Shown here piece by piece: positions 5,947-14,983 of a stretch of 47,816 nucleotides of DNA (its first letter is position 1; the number at the start of each line of letters is the position of its first letter). Source of the stretch: a virus; the IMG/VR virus record IMGVR_UViG_3300043823_000287, positions 1 through 47,816 of that record; one strand, written 5' to 3'. The notes under the pieces were generated by a model. It had not been told where the DNA came from. It ran no database searches and was given only the letters and a program-made list of their open reading frames with translations. Position numbers and translations under genes: made by a program.

Positions 5947-6650
5947 TGCGCCTTCTTCCTGCCACGGGGCTTCTTAGGCTTTGCGGCTTTCTCGTCTTTG
6001 ATAGCCCAGTAGAGGGCTACTTGTTGGCGAAATGTATTGTTGGCGTGTGTAATCCTGTCCTCGTCATACCACTCAATTTGGAAGTCTCCTTCTTCCTCCT
6101 TTCCGATGCGAACAATAGACCATCTCTGAATCCTCTCCAGCCTGTTGACATTCCATAGATCCGTATATCCAGCGATCTGTCTGACATAACCATCGCTGAT
6201 GCGCTTGCTGGTCTTTAGATCAATGAGGCATAGCTTGTCCTCCTTGTCCTTCGCAACAAGGTCGATAGTTCCACCATAACGCATTCCTTCATGGACAAGT
6301 TGAGTCTCAGTTGCGACGACGGACAGACCCTCCGCTTCCCACCAATCTACGAACTTTGTGTAGCACACCAAAGCCCTGTCGATGTCCTCCTGTTTGTAGT
6401 CAGATAGGTCACAGACAAATCCGTTGAGAAATGCTTCGCACATGAAGTGTGCAATGGTTCCGATGTCTGCCGCTTTGTCCCTTTCCTTCCTGTAGTCTTT
6501 GCCTTCCGTTCCCAAATTCCATGCCCAATGGATGAGGGCTGAAGGGTCGTCGCCGATCTTGCAGATTGTCGATCCTCCGGGGACTTCTTCACCCGACGAT
6601 GTGATGTATTTTTGATGTGGTGCATCTTTGACTAGTTTTCGTGTTTGCAT
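5943..6650 (-). CDS. PD-(D/E)XK nuclease, RecB/Cas4-like
   Basis: I chose the ATG at 6648-6650, after AACCAAATAAAAAC. An upstream in-frame ATG at 6680 is also possible. The 235 residues contain GTIAH (64-68), GGTIDLVAKD (D130) and LIDLKTSK (D144, K146) followed by RQIAGY, which are the RecB-type nuclease motifs. The likely role is exonucleolytic processing of phage DNA for annealing, as a partner of the ERF protein. It precedes dnaB with an ATGA overlap. Confidence 0.85.
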   Translation of the reverse strand: MQTRKLVKDAPHQKYITSSGEEVPGGSTICKIGDDPSALIHWAWNLGTEGKDYRKERDKAADIGTIAHFMCEAFLNGFVCDLSDYKQEDIDRALVCYTKFVDWWEAEGLSVVATETQLVHEGMRYGGTIDLVAKDKEDKLCLIDLKTSKRISDGYVRQIAGYTDLWNVNRLERIQRWSIVRIGKEEEGDFQIEWYDEDRITHANNTFRQQVALYWAIKDEKAAKPKKPRGRKKAQ

Positions 6651-6680
6651 GTTTTTATTTGGTTGTTTTGCTATAGCCAA

Positions 6681-6877
6681 GATTCCGCTTGGTTGCTAAC
6701 GGACTAGCCGCCCGTGCCATTTGTCTCACCAGAGTTACTCATGCCATTTGCATGAGACATATCATCTTGGAATTGAACCAAGACTCCCTTCGTACCTACC
6801 CTCGGCAAACGAGTTGGAATCGAACCAACACTACCGCAAAGCACCTTGATGCGCTGGGGAAGGGTTGGGTTCATGCG
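6681..6877 (-). other. Structured intergenic region with two tRNA T-arm-like hairpins
   Basis: Between the large-terminase stop and the nuclease gene, the minus strand carries GTTGG-TTCGATT-CCAAC and, about 45 bases on, CTTGG-TTCAATT-CCAAG. Both have the exact form of a tRNA T-arm. A strong hairpin, CTCATGC-AAATG-GCATGAG, follows. I could not build a complete acceptor stem or anticodon arm around either, and the spacing is too short for tandem tRNAs. It could be a decayed tRNA cluster, an RNA processing signal or a small RNA. Confidence 0.4.
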
Positions 6878-8566
6878 CTACTGATACGATGCCTCTATCT
6901 CGTTGTCGAGAACATATTTTTCCCAATCTGCATCATTTTGAAATTGACTTGCTGTGGCGTTCCCTAGCCCATTTTGATTGACAAAAAGCTCGACAAGCAG
7001 GGAGAGCGCGTCAGCCCTGTCTGGGGAGTTCCCCTTCGTGCGCTTCTTCAGATCCTTCTTGGACTCCATCAATGTCTTCTCATTCTTGAGCGAGTAGATG
7101 CGAGCGCATAGCTCTCGTGCCGTCTGATCGTCCAGCCCCCTCATTCTTCCAGCCATCACGACAACCTTGATCTGGCTCCAGAGCTGGGTCACCCGATTGC
7201 TATAGACTTGCTTTGCAGGGCGAGGATCTTCAACGCTGATGGGAGCATCCGTAGCGGCTCCACCAAAGCTCACTCGCATAAATCCATTCTGCCATCTCTG
7301 GCTGATGATGTCGGCAATACCAGCCCCAGCACCAGTTGCATCCAGAGCGAAGTCCTCTGGCCTCACGCCTCGCTTCTCAAGCTCGTTGATGGTCTGATCT
7401 GCGACTTGGTAGAACAACGGATAGTTCGGGTCATCCATGAGATTAAGTCTTACGATGTCCGTAAGCTCAATCATCACTTGCTCGTCATCGGCTTTGCCAA
7501 CCTTGGCGAAACGGAGAATACAATCGTCACCATCGGTTGTGAATGCAGGGTCAAGTGCGGCAATGGTCTTTAGTCCACCCCCAGCCCAGATAACTTTCTC
7601 TCTGGCCTTGCCCTCAGAGATCATTGCGCTGTCAAGGATAGTATTCCTTGCCCCCGACTTGCTCCACATCCCACGGCAATAGCTGTTCCATTCCAGAGAT
7701 CCCTCTCCGAAGTTCTTTCGGATGATGTCAACATTGTCTTGCGAGAAGAGGTAGGGGTAGATGACCCGCCCCGCCTTGACATTCGGGGACTTCAATCCAT
7801 CAAACCTTACGCACACCCCAGACTTGGTTTCCCAATGCTCGTCGTCATCCCCAATGCTTCCCCACCCCATGCGAGGCTCGCAGAATAGACCATGCGGATC
7901 GAACATGGAGGAGGCGTTAGCGATGGCGATAAAGTGATAGAAGTCCGTACCAACTTCCAAGTTAGCCCTAGCTGAGAACACGGCAGGATTGGTCTGTGCC
8001 GCTTCGTCAACCATGATTACCATGCGGGGAAGGTGAACACCCTGTAGCTTACCAACGGCTTGTTCTACCGCCCCAGAATCAACGGCAAGGGCTATGATAG
8101 AACTTCTATCATCTCCTTTGTTGAATTGGATCTTGGTCTGGGAGTCGACCACATTCAGACCAAACAGAGGGACGGCAGGACGAACGAACCTCATCATTTC
8201 CGACCAGATGCGACCTCGCAGGGAGGGAACAGTAGTGGAAGTGAGAGCCACACGGGTTCCCATAGGGCGAGCCAGATACTCAACCAGAGATAAGAGGGTG
8301 AATGTGAATGTCTTACCAGCCGCCGCACACCCCGTAACCCCGATCTCCCTGTAGCTAGTCCATGCCCACAAGGCTAGTTCATTCCAATCATTCCATGACT
8401 TAATCACATCGGGCCATAGCATCGCTATGACGTGCTTGATGTGCTGTCCCCTGCTCACTCCGCTGATGCGGGATGGATCGGCATCAGCCACCATCAGCAA
8501 CTCTATTTCAAGTTGCGTGATGGAGGGATGCTGACTGAAGTCTAGTCCGTAGGTCTGTAGCTTCAA
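6878..8566 (-). CDS. terL: Terminase large subunit
   Basis: It is 562 residues. The ATPase part has a deviant Walker A, GCAAAGKT (79-86), and Walker B VIMVDEAA (about 183-190). The RNase H-like nuclease part has ALDPAF, ALDATGAGAG and SPDRADALSLL, which supply the acidic metal ligands. It packages DNA into the prohead together with the portal. It overlaps the scaffold-like gene by ATGA. The last residues read EIEASYQ. Confidence 0.93.
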   Translation of the reverse strand: MKLQTYGLDFSQHPSITQLEIELLMVADADPSRISGVSRGQHIKHVIAMLWPDVIKSWNDWNELALWAWTSYREIGVTGCAAAGKTFTFTLLSLVEYLARPMGTRVALTSTTVPSLRGRIWSEMMRFVRPAVPLFGLNVVDSQTKIQFNKGDDRSSIIALAVDSGAVEQAVGKLQGVHLPRMVIMVDEAAQTNPAVFSARANLEVGTDFYHFIAIANASSMFDPHGLFCEPRMGWGSIGDDDEHWETKSGVCVRFDGLKSPNVKAGRVIYPYLFSQDNVDIIRKNFGEGSLEWNSYCRGMWSKSGARNTILDSAMISEGKAREKVIWAGGGLKTIAALDPAFTTDGDDCILRFAKVGKADDEQVMIELTDIVRLNLMDDPNYPLFYQVADQTINELEKRGVRPEDFALDATGAGAGIADIISQRWQNGFMRVSFGGAATDAPISVEDPRPAKQVYSNRVTQLWSQIKVVVMAGRMRGLDDQTARELCARIYSLKNEKTLMESKKDLKKRTKGNSPDRADALSLLVELFVNQNGLGNATASQFQNDADWEKYVLDNEIEASYQ

Positions 8567-9792
8567 CGAAGCTGGGAGCGGATAGCCTCAAGTGCTGACT
8601 TGGGCTTTCCACGGGTTTCGCCATCCGTATCGGAGGCGATGCTCTTGGTAATCCTAGGCTGAACCTTGGAGTCCTGAGCCGCCCTGTTCTTATACTTGGC
8701 AAGCTCTGCTTTGATTTTCTCGTTCTCGGCAACAACCTCCCTAGCTAGAACAGCAAGGAACGGAACGACAGTCATCTCATTCGGGCTTGCATTTCCATGA
8801 ATGATATTGCGAGCCGCTTCAATGCGCTCGTTGACTCGCTTGTCGTGTTCCTCATCTCCCGTCAAACGGAAGAACTCGCTCTTCTGAGCCAAGTGTCCCT
8901 TCACCCGATCAAAGTTTTTGTTGATCGTTTCGAGGGTTTGGGTCTGCTGTTGCTGTTCGGCAACTGCGAGTTGATTCGCAGTAGTTCGATAATCTGTGAG
9001 AGCCGTTTCCAGATTTCCTCGTTTAGCATCGGCATCGTTAATAAGTTGGAGGAATGCAGCCGAAGCAGCACCGCCCCCGAACGACTCGTCGATGAAGTTA
9101 ATCCGTTCACGCCCCTTAAGCGATAGAGCTTTCTCTGCAATGCTCTCATCTTCGCCAATCTCTTTTGCGAATTCCCCAGCCTTGCTAATAGCATCTTGGT
9201 ATGGTTTTTCATAAGTCTCCTTGAATTTCGGGGAACGCTCAAAAGCAGTGCGCTCAAGCTCCCCCTCTAGTTTCTCTAGTTTTGCACGATACTCGGCAAC
9301 CTCGCTGTCCTTGGCCTTGAGGGACTCCTCATAAGCCTCGGCTTTTTTGCGAAGCTCTGCGATATTGTCCTCCTTGGATTTCTTGCCCTTGGGCTTCTCC
9401 TCTGGTATCGGATCGGGATCTTTGGAAAGATCAATGTCAGAGAAGTCAAGGTCATTAGTTGCCTTGGTTTCTTCTTTGGCCTCGGCCTTTTTGGTTTCCT
9501 TGACGGGCTCATCCTCAACTGGCCCTGAGTCTTTATTGTCGAGGTTGTTAAGGAATGACTGAATATCAACATCCTTAACTTCGTCAAACCCTGCGGGAGT
9601 CCTCACTGCATCTGGAGCCTCCGTAACGAGGTTGTCGGGAAGCGCATCAAGGCTCTTAATGTCCATCTTAGGGACATTGGGACGCTTGAGTTGCTTTGTC
9701 AGTACGCTCTCAAAGTTTTCTTCTACTGGAGCGTGTTGGGTAGTGGCGATGATTGGATCGGCACTAACTGTCGTGGTGGTGGGGTCTGTCAT
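8563..9792 (-). CDS. Scaffold-like head assembly protein
   Basis: It is 409 residues, highly charged and largely alpha-helical. A low-complexity acidic/lysine segment (about 90-150) is followed by coiled coils (AELRKKAEAYEESLKAKDSE, then EVAEYRAKLEKLEGELE) and a basic end (EAIRSQLR). No enzyme motif is present. Composition, length and position between terminase and portal fit an internal scaffold. The assignment is from context rather than sequence identity. Confidence 0.6.
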   Translation of the reverse strand: MTDPTTTTVSADPIIATTQHAPVEENFESVLTKQLKRPNVPKMDIKSLDALPDNLVTEAPDAVRTPAGFDEVKDVDIQSFLNNLDNKDSGPVEDEPVKETKKAEAKEETKATNDLDFSDIDLSKDPDPIPEEKPKGKKSKEDNIAELRKKAEAYEESLKAKDSEVAEYRAKLEKLEGELERTAFERSPKFKETYEKPYQDAISKAGEFAKEIGEDESIAEKALSLKGRERINFIDESFGGGAASAAFLQLINDADAKRGNLETALTDYRTTANQLAVAEQQQQTQTLETINKNFDRVKGHLAQKSEFFRLTGDEEHDKRVNERIEAARNIIHGNASPNEMTVVPFLAVLAREVVAENEKIKAELAKYKNRAAQDSKVQPRITKSIASDTDGETRGKPKSALEAIRSQLR

Positions 9793-9795
9793 AAA

Positions 9796-10074
9796 TTAAA
9801 ACTCTGTGGTGTAGGATGGTTGAATCTCTTCGATCTCTTCATGAGCAATAGTAAGATCATTAAGGTCACGAATCACGGATGCTCGACCAGCATCAAATCC
9901 AAAAAGGACTGATGCATTGCCAGCATGGGTGGTGATAGCCGTTGTGTTGCCAAGCACTTTAGCGGCAGTCATGTCGTTCACAACAGACAATGCCTGTTGG
10001 ATGATAGGGAGGCTTAACGCCTCCTTCAGCTTAGGAGCGAGAGCTGTGTCTCGCTTCCAATCTTCGTATGTCAT
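9796..10074 (-). CDS. Hypothetical head-module protein, 92 residues
   Basis: It starts MTYEDWKRDTALAPKLKEAL and contains VLGNTTAITTHAGNASVLFG before an acidic end. It has no recognised family. It lies between the ATP-grasp gene (ATGA overlap) and the scaffold-like gene, so it is probably a small assembly or minor virion protein. Confidence 0.65.
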   Translation of the reverse strand: MTYEDWKRDTALAPKLKEALSLPIIQQALSVVNDMTAAKVLGNTTAITTHAGNASVLFGFDAGRASVIRDLNDLTIAHEEIEEIQPSYTTEF

Positions 10075-11351
10075 AGTAGGTCTTTTTGCGTAGGCATTTC
10101 ATCGTCGCTGAAAATGATGTCATTTTCCTCGGCGTTGTGAATTTCGTTAAGAGCTTCAATAACTGCATCGGTGTTGACATGCAAGCCAAATCCTTTCACT
10201 CCTTCTGCGTGTTCTTGGCAAGCCTCAATAGCCTCTTCGATAGTGTCTCCGATGCCAATAACATCTCCGATCTCGCACATGCGGACACCCTCGGTAGGGA
10301 TGATGTATCCCTGCCCTTCGATCTCGGCATAGTTCCTCCACTTGACCCACTGGCGAACCTTTGGATCAACGGACACAGGACACCATCTCTCCTCGGCAAA
10401 GGATGAATGGATGATAGCCAAGGCTCCATATTTAGCCCTCCATACAGGCTCGACAAGGAATCCATTGGCTCCAGCCTCTACAATCTCCCCGACATTCTCA
10501 ATCATCTCCCAATACAGGGCAGATGGAGGGGCAGGGCAACGGGTGGTTAAGTCGATAAGATAAGGAACTCCATCTTCCGTAACTCGGATCTCAGTCGAGA
10601 AGAACTGGCAATATCCAGCTTCTTTCATGAAGGGGGCTAGTTTCTCATTAACGATCTTAACAGGCTCGGAGAGCTTCTTGTAGTCACGCACGGCTCCAAG
10701 GTAGCCCTTGTCCTTCACTTCAACTCCAGTCAAGCAAGTCTCAGGGAACTCTCCGTTGATGCAATAGCCATCATATCCTGCCTCCACAACGGAATCCACC
10801 TTATGCTCAATAACGAAGGGAAACACCTCCGATGCCCCGCCAAGCTCAAGCTCAAGCTCCGCTAATCTAGGGGCAACCAAATCGTATGTATCAGCGGGAA
10901 AAGTTTCCGCTACTCCTCGGAAGCCACTAATCTTGATGTAGGTTCCTTCGTTATTACGAATGTATTCACGCAGGGCCGTCATTCCAGTAACCAGTTGGCA
11001 CTTGCCTACGGGAAGGCCAAGCTCTCGCATGGTTTCCTTCGCCCTCCAACGCTGAACCTCCAGCTTCTCTCCAAGTCCAGCACCCCAGACTTTATAGCCA
11101 TGAGAACGAAGCCACTCAGCCAAAAACATGAACCCCACATCGGGGAAAACCACAAAATCCACAGAGTCAATATAAGTTTCCCAATTATTAACTCTCTCAA
11201 CATTTTTAAGCCCCTCTCCAAGCATTGCTGGGCCGTGCTTAGGGAAGCTCCTGTCAGCAAAAGGAACAAAGTATTTTACATCATGATCCTCTGCAAGCCT
11301 CTCAGCGAACGATGTGAATAGCCCGTGATCTATTATTAAGCAACTTGACAT
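10071..11351 (-). CDS. ATP-grasp enzyme, PurD/carboxylate-amine ligase-like
   Basis: It is 426 residues. Residues 94-117 (GEKLEVQRWRAKETM and LGLPVGK) match the ATP-grasp entry helix. TYIKISGFRG (137-146) supplies a nucleotide-contacting lysine. FSTEIRVTEDGVPYLIDLTT (251-270), then RCPAPPSAL, supplies the acidic metal ligands. The end (IGDVIGIGDTIEEAIE) is PurD-like. Such enzymes join a carboxylate to an amine using ATP. The substrate is unknown. The N-terminal third lacks the usual PurD glycine-rich start. It lies inside the head-assembly operon, so it may modify a virion or host component. Confidence 0.75.
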   Translation of the reverse strand: MSSCLIIDHGLFTSFAERLAEDHDVKYFVPFADRSFPKHGPAMLGEGLKNVERVNNWETYIDSVDFVVFPDVGFMFLAEWLRSHGYKVWGAGLGEKLEVQRWRAKETMRELGLPVGKCQLVTGMTALREYIRNNEGTYIKISGFRGVAETFPADTYDLVAPRLAELELELGGASEVFPFVIEHKVDSVVEAGYDGYCINGEFPETCLTGVEVKDKGYLGAVRDYKKLSEPVKIVNEKLAPFMKEAGYCQFFSTEIRVTEDGVPYLIDLTTRCPAPPSALYWEMIENVGEIVEAGANGFLVEPVWRAKYGALAIIHSSFAEERWCPVSVDPKVRQWVKWRNYAEIEGQGYIIPTEGVRMCEIGDVIGIGDTIEEAIEACQEHAEGVKGFGLHVNTDAVIEALNEIHNAEENDIIFSDDEMPTQKDLL

Positions 11352-11905
11352 AAAAAACCTCTCCTTTTTGCCTCTGATATAATTTCATTGTCGGAGAATT
11401 TATGTATAGATGACATCTTTCTCCTGTTTTTCATTTGTTCTGATCTTGTAGCCCATCTTACATTTGATGGCTCATAATCTCCATCATTATTTATTCTGTC
11501 AAGAGAATGATTTGAAGATGGCCTTTCTCCTACATCTGCAATGAAACGCTCCAGTCCATCATGGCCAAGCCAACCGCTCCATATTTTTATCCCTCTATCG
11601 TAATAATCCATTCTCTTATCACTGGACTTAGAGCATCTATCAATCATGGAAATCCATGTGCGATATATCTGAGTCCTTGATTTTCCGTGCTGTGTTCTCT
11701 TTTTGCAAAGTTCTTTATATCTGCATTTCTTGCACATCGCAGTGCGAGCCTGTCTTAATCCCCTAAGTGTAGAGTAATGTCTTTCACCGCAATCGCAAAT
11801 ACAAGACCAAACAACTGACTTGGACTTTCTAAGTATAGTTGGATGTAGAACCATCAATCTTCCATATCTTAATCCAGTAACATCTTTTATAGAACACTTA
11901 CTCAT
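11336..11905 (-). CDS. HNH homing-type endonuclease with N-terminal zinc site
   Basis: It is 189 residues. Cysteines C35, C37, C39 with C58/C61 form a probable zinc site. The catalytic core is HSLDRINNDGDYEPSNVRWA (from 133), then TRSEQMKNRR, the form seen in many phage free-standing HNH nucleases. It overlaps the ATP-grasp gene by 16 bases and the upstream gene by 8 (ATGAGTAA). It is probably a selfish element settled between head genes without disrupting them. Confidence 0.85.
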   Translation of the reverse strand: MSKCSIKDVTGLRYGRLMVLHPTILRKSKSVVWSCICDCGERHYSTLRGLRQARTAMCKKCRYKELCKKRTQHGKSRTQIYRTWISMIDRCSKSSDKRMDYYDRGIKIWSGWLGHDGLERFIADVGERPSSNHSLDRINNDGDYEPSNVRWATRSEQMKNRRKMSSIHKFSDNEIISEAKRRGFLCQVA

Positions 11906-12086
11906 GCTCTGTCTCCATTTGTTCTGCCTGTAAATCCCTAATGGTTTGGATTAGATGTTTGTGCGATAACGCCAGTTCAGAATCCTTCCCGTGGAAGGTT
12001 CTGTGATATAGATACCTATCGTAGATGAGGCTAACGATTAGCTCGGTAGCCTCTAGTTTACCCGCATCGAAGGGGTTTGTTTCCAT
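11898..12086 (-). CDS. Hypothetical protein, 62 residues
   Basis: It starts METNPFDAGKLEATELIVSL, has an amphipathic middle (DRYLYHRTFHGKDSELAL), and ends QTIRDLQAEQMETEHE. The start follows AACCCAAAAACACA, the A/C-rich context. It is soluble and helical, and I recognise no family. It lies between the portal and the HNH nuclease. Confidence 0.65.
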   Translation of the reverse strand: METNPFDAGKLEATELIVSLIYDRYLYHRTFHGKDSELALSHKHLIQTIRDLQAEQMETEHE

Positions 12087-12098
12087 TGTGTTTTTGGG

Positions 12099-14327
12099 TT
12101 ATGGTTGTATCGAACTATACTTAGAAGCAACCTTGATCTTATCCACCATCAGCCGTTGTGCAGTCTTCTGATCCTGCAACTGCATCTGGTGCATAGCCTT
12201 TGCGGCCTTAATCTGAGCATCGTTTTGAAACTTCATGCGGTCAAGCTGAATTTTGTTCATGGCAACCATAGCCTTCGGGTCTTGCATTCCTGCCTGAGCC
12301 TGTTGCTGTTGAGCCGCTTGCTCCTGCTCGTTGACTTGTTCAGCGAACTTTGCAACTTGATCTGCGATCTTGAGAAGCTCGGAAAGTTGCTGGTTATGCT
12401 CCTCGTACTGCTCCTTACGGGTCGGATCTTCCTCAAGATACTTGAGGTGGGTGAGGATGTGCGGAAGGAGGGACTTGAGAGCCTTGTCTCCCATGCGGGG
12501 ATCAAGCTGTCTCTCCTTAATCTGCTCAATGATCTGACTAGCAAACTGCATGTGGACATCCAGATGGGTGAGGTGGTTCTGGTCGGGATCAATAATGACC
12601 TGACCTCCCTGCTGGAGAGCATTGTTCTCAAGGGACGCAATCGACAAATCGCTTCCCTCTGGCTTTGTCTCTTCTGGGATACCAAAAGTCTCCACCCCAG
12701 TTTGTCCAGCAATCGCGGCAATGTTAGCGTTGATAACCCGCTTGCGGTTTGATTCTGGCAACTGGGGCAGATATTCACTGATAAGCTCCATAGCTTGCAT
12801 ACGAGCGGCAGAGCTTCCCTGCCCGATGGATCTAGTCGCCTTCACGCTTTCAATGTCTAGCAATGCGGCGGCTGGAACTCCACGATCCAAGCAAGCCTTC
12901 TGGAAGCGGAGAGCCTCTGGGCCTCCGTGATCCTCTTCGATAAGGTTAGGGTTAGCCGCACGACGATAGACTTCAGCGTAGTGAACATCTAGGGTCTGGA
13001 GGTAGATCTCAGCAAGGACATTGGTAAGGCGGCTCTTCTCGCCAATCTCAAACTCAACTTCCTTGTTTCCCTTCTTGCGTCCTCCACCACCAGCAACACT
13101 AGGGCCGAATCGACCAGTATTGTCGCTCTCCTGCCCTTGGAAGAAGGAGGCGGTCTGCATGGCGGCAGAGAGGTTTGGGGTGACATTCTGCTGAACAAGG
13201 TTGAGACCCGGAGGAAGAATGCGATAAGGCCCAATCTGGACAGTCTTCAGCTTCTCTGCATCGGCGGCAGTCTGCGGCTGGAACATCGTGCAGGATGATA
13301 GGATAACACCCTCCATGAGAGCGTTAAGCATCCTGTTGTTAGCCTCTCCATAGGCAAATGCCTCCTGACCTAGCCCTCTGACTCCATGATAAAAACCATT
13401 ACCAACGCCGTTAAGAAATACAGTAAAAGCATTTGAGAACTTGGCATATCGAGACGGCTTGGCGCAGAGCCATTCAGTAGGATTGAGACGATCAAAAATG
13501 TAATGGGAAATGCGGCCATCATACTCTTTAAGATACATATGAGCCACTTTGATGATCTTGGACTTAGCATAGCTGTAGTATAATGCGTTATTCTTCAGTT
13601 CCTTCTGATACCATTCCCAAGGACGACGTTGATCCTGCTCGTCCACACGGGCATTCATAATAGCCTCCCGACACTCCTCTACATCCCATCCTCCACGCTC
13701 TGCGGCTTCCTCGTCTTCGATATACGAGTATAGCTGTTCACAATACATTTCATCCAGAACGAAGCAGAACTCCCAGTTATTCCAATCAACCTTAGTTCCC
13801 TTGGGGACAACGAAGGCCCAAGGCTCAAGGGATTTAGCCCTCCAGTCAACGCCATCTGGGAAATACATCGGGCCTTGACCATGAATAACCAACTGCTTCT
13901 GACAGACTTGGTGCTGGGCTAGGAAGTTAGGGTTATCACGCTCTAGGAGCTTATGGAACTCATCAGAGATGATCCTGCTCCATTCCTCACGCTTGCCCAT
14001 ATCCTTGCCATACTGCGTCTTAATGGTGGCGTAGGTGGGAACTGAGGTGAGGATGTCAAAGTAGGGGATAACTGCATTCTCAATCTTCGCCCTAGCATGA
14101 CCCCAATTAACATTGATGCGGTCTGCTTGACCAGCCTCACGAAGCTGTTGGTCGTTATACGGAGGGTTGCCATCAATCATCCCTTGGATCTGCGCCCTGC
14201 GATAAGAGGCGATCTGATCGTCATCAATCAACTCATAGAGCATAGACCGAGCGGCACTAGCAGATTCAATCCTCGTTTTAGGAGGATTCTCGTCAATACT
14301 AGGGTCATCAAGGCCGAATGTAATCAT
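12099..14327 (-). CDS. Portal protein
   Basis: It is 742 residues. The N-terminal clip/wing region has INVNWGHARAKIENAVIPYF, DILTSVPTYATI and EEWSRIISDEFHKLLE. The middle contains the crown-like helical part. The C-terminal 100 residues are Gln/Ala-rich coiled coil (QEQAAQQQQAQAGMQ). Size and layout match portals of short-tailed phages in which the terminase is downstream. It forms the dodecameric DNA gateway. The start overlaps the preceding gene by ATGA. Confidence 0.85.
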   Translation of the reverse strand: MITFGLDDPSIDENPPKTRIESASAARSMLYELIDDDQIASYRRAQIQGMIDGNPPYNDQQLREAGQADRINVNWGHARAKIENAVIPYFDILTSVPTYATIKTQYGKDMGKREEWSRIISDEFHKLLERDNPNFLAQHQVCQKQLVIHGQGPMYFPDGVDWRAKSLEPWAFVVPKGTKVDWNNWEFCFVLDEMYCEQLYSYIEDEEAAERGGWDVEECREAIMNARVDEQDQRRPWEWYQKELKNNALYYSYAKSKIIKVAHMYLKEYDGRISHYIFDRLNPTEWLCAKPSRYAKFSNAFTVFLNGVGNGFYHGVRGLGQEAFAYGEANNRMLNALMEGVILSSCTMFQPQTAADAEKLKTVQIGPYRILPPGLNLVQQNVTPNLSAAMQTASFFQGQESDNTGRFGPSVAGGGGRKKGNKEVEFEIGEKSRLTNVLAEIYLQTLDVHYAEVYRRAANPNLIEEDHGGPEALRFQKACLDRGVPAAALLDIESVKATRSIGQGSSAARMQAMELISEYLPQLPESNRKRVINANIAAIAGQTGVETFGIPEETKPEGSDLSIASLENNALQQGGQVIIDPDQNHLTHLDVHMQFASQIIEQIKERQLDPRMGDKALKSLLPHILTHLKYLEEDPTRKEQYEEHNQQLSELLKIADQVAKFAEQVNEQEQAAQQQQAQAGMQDPKAMVAMNKIQLDRMKFQNDAQIKAAKAMHQMQLQDQKTAQRLMVDKIKVASKYSSIQP

Positions 14328-14983
14328 ATATGAAGATTGGATTGTGCCGTGTTAAGGTCTGGGTTTTTTACCCAGCACCAATTTGGGCGACTCTCTGTTG
14401 TCTCTGATTTCTCGCCAGAAAGCAAGATATTTCTCTTGACATGGACAATAGCCTCATTTCGGCATCCACAGATACCGCAGTTATGCAATCTGTTGTCTAG
14501 GTTGGTTTTACGTGTTCCTTTAACCTTGGCTACCAGTTCAGTAACCTTTCTCATAGCCCCGCACCCCATGCAGAAGTTAGATGGTTTATTCTGATAGCAC
14601 CTAGCACAGATAGCCGCTCTCTGCTCTGCCTCATCCTGAGAAACGAACACATCCTGCCCCTTTAGAGTCTCTATAGCCATCGTGTAGAGGGAGGTGATGC
14701 CCTTAACGATATTCTCCGCTGTAATGATGTTCTCAGGGTTTTGAGGAACTCCATCCACATAGGTACACCATCCTTCGGGAAGCTGTTTGCACATCTGATC
14801 CTCCACCCTGTCTTTCCAGTCATCGGGAAGGGGGATGTTGTTATCCTTGTAGTGTTGCTGGATTTTTCGATACAGGCCATCAATCGTATGCTCATTAGCG
14901 ATGCGATACCCTGTTTCGGGCACAGTAAAGCGATAAGTTCCGGGGGGAACACTATCGCCTCTAATGAGTTTTTGCCTAATCAT
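14324..14983 (-). CDS. Zinc-binding protein of unknown function, upstream of the portal
   Basis: It is 219 residues. N-terminal TYRFTVPETGYRI, with TIDGLYRKIQQHY and EDQMCKQLPEGWC, leads to a cysteine cluster: RAAICARCYQNKP, NFCMGCGAMRK and HNCGICGCRNEA, enough for two zinc ribbons. I do not recognise an enzyme. Its fixed place immediately before the portal suggests a head-assembly or DNA-linked role, which is inference. Confidence 0.75.
   Translation of the reverse strand: MIRQKLIRGDSVPPGTYRFTVPETGYRIANEHTIDGLYRKIQQHYKDNNIPLPDDWKDRVEDQMCKQLPEGWCTYVDGVPQNPENIITAENIVKGITSLYTMAIETLKGQDVFVSQDEAEQRAAICARCYQNKPSNFCMGCGAMRKVTELVAKVKGTRKTNLDNRLHNCGICGCRNEAIVHVKRNILLSGEKSETTESRPNWCWVKNPDLNTAQSNLHI

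Noticed and set aside
12105-12752. A 215-residue plus-strand frame opposite the portal C-terminus
   Set aside because: It is Leu-rich only because the portal strand codes Gln/Lys/Glu-rich helices. No start context or motif.
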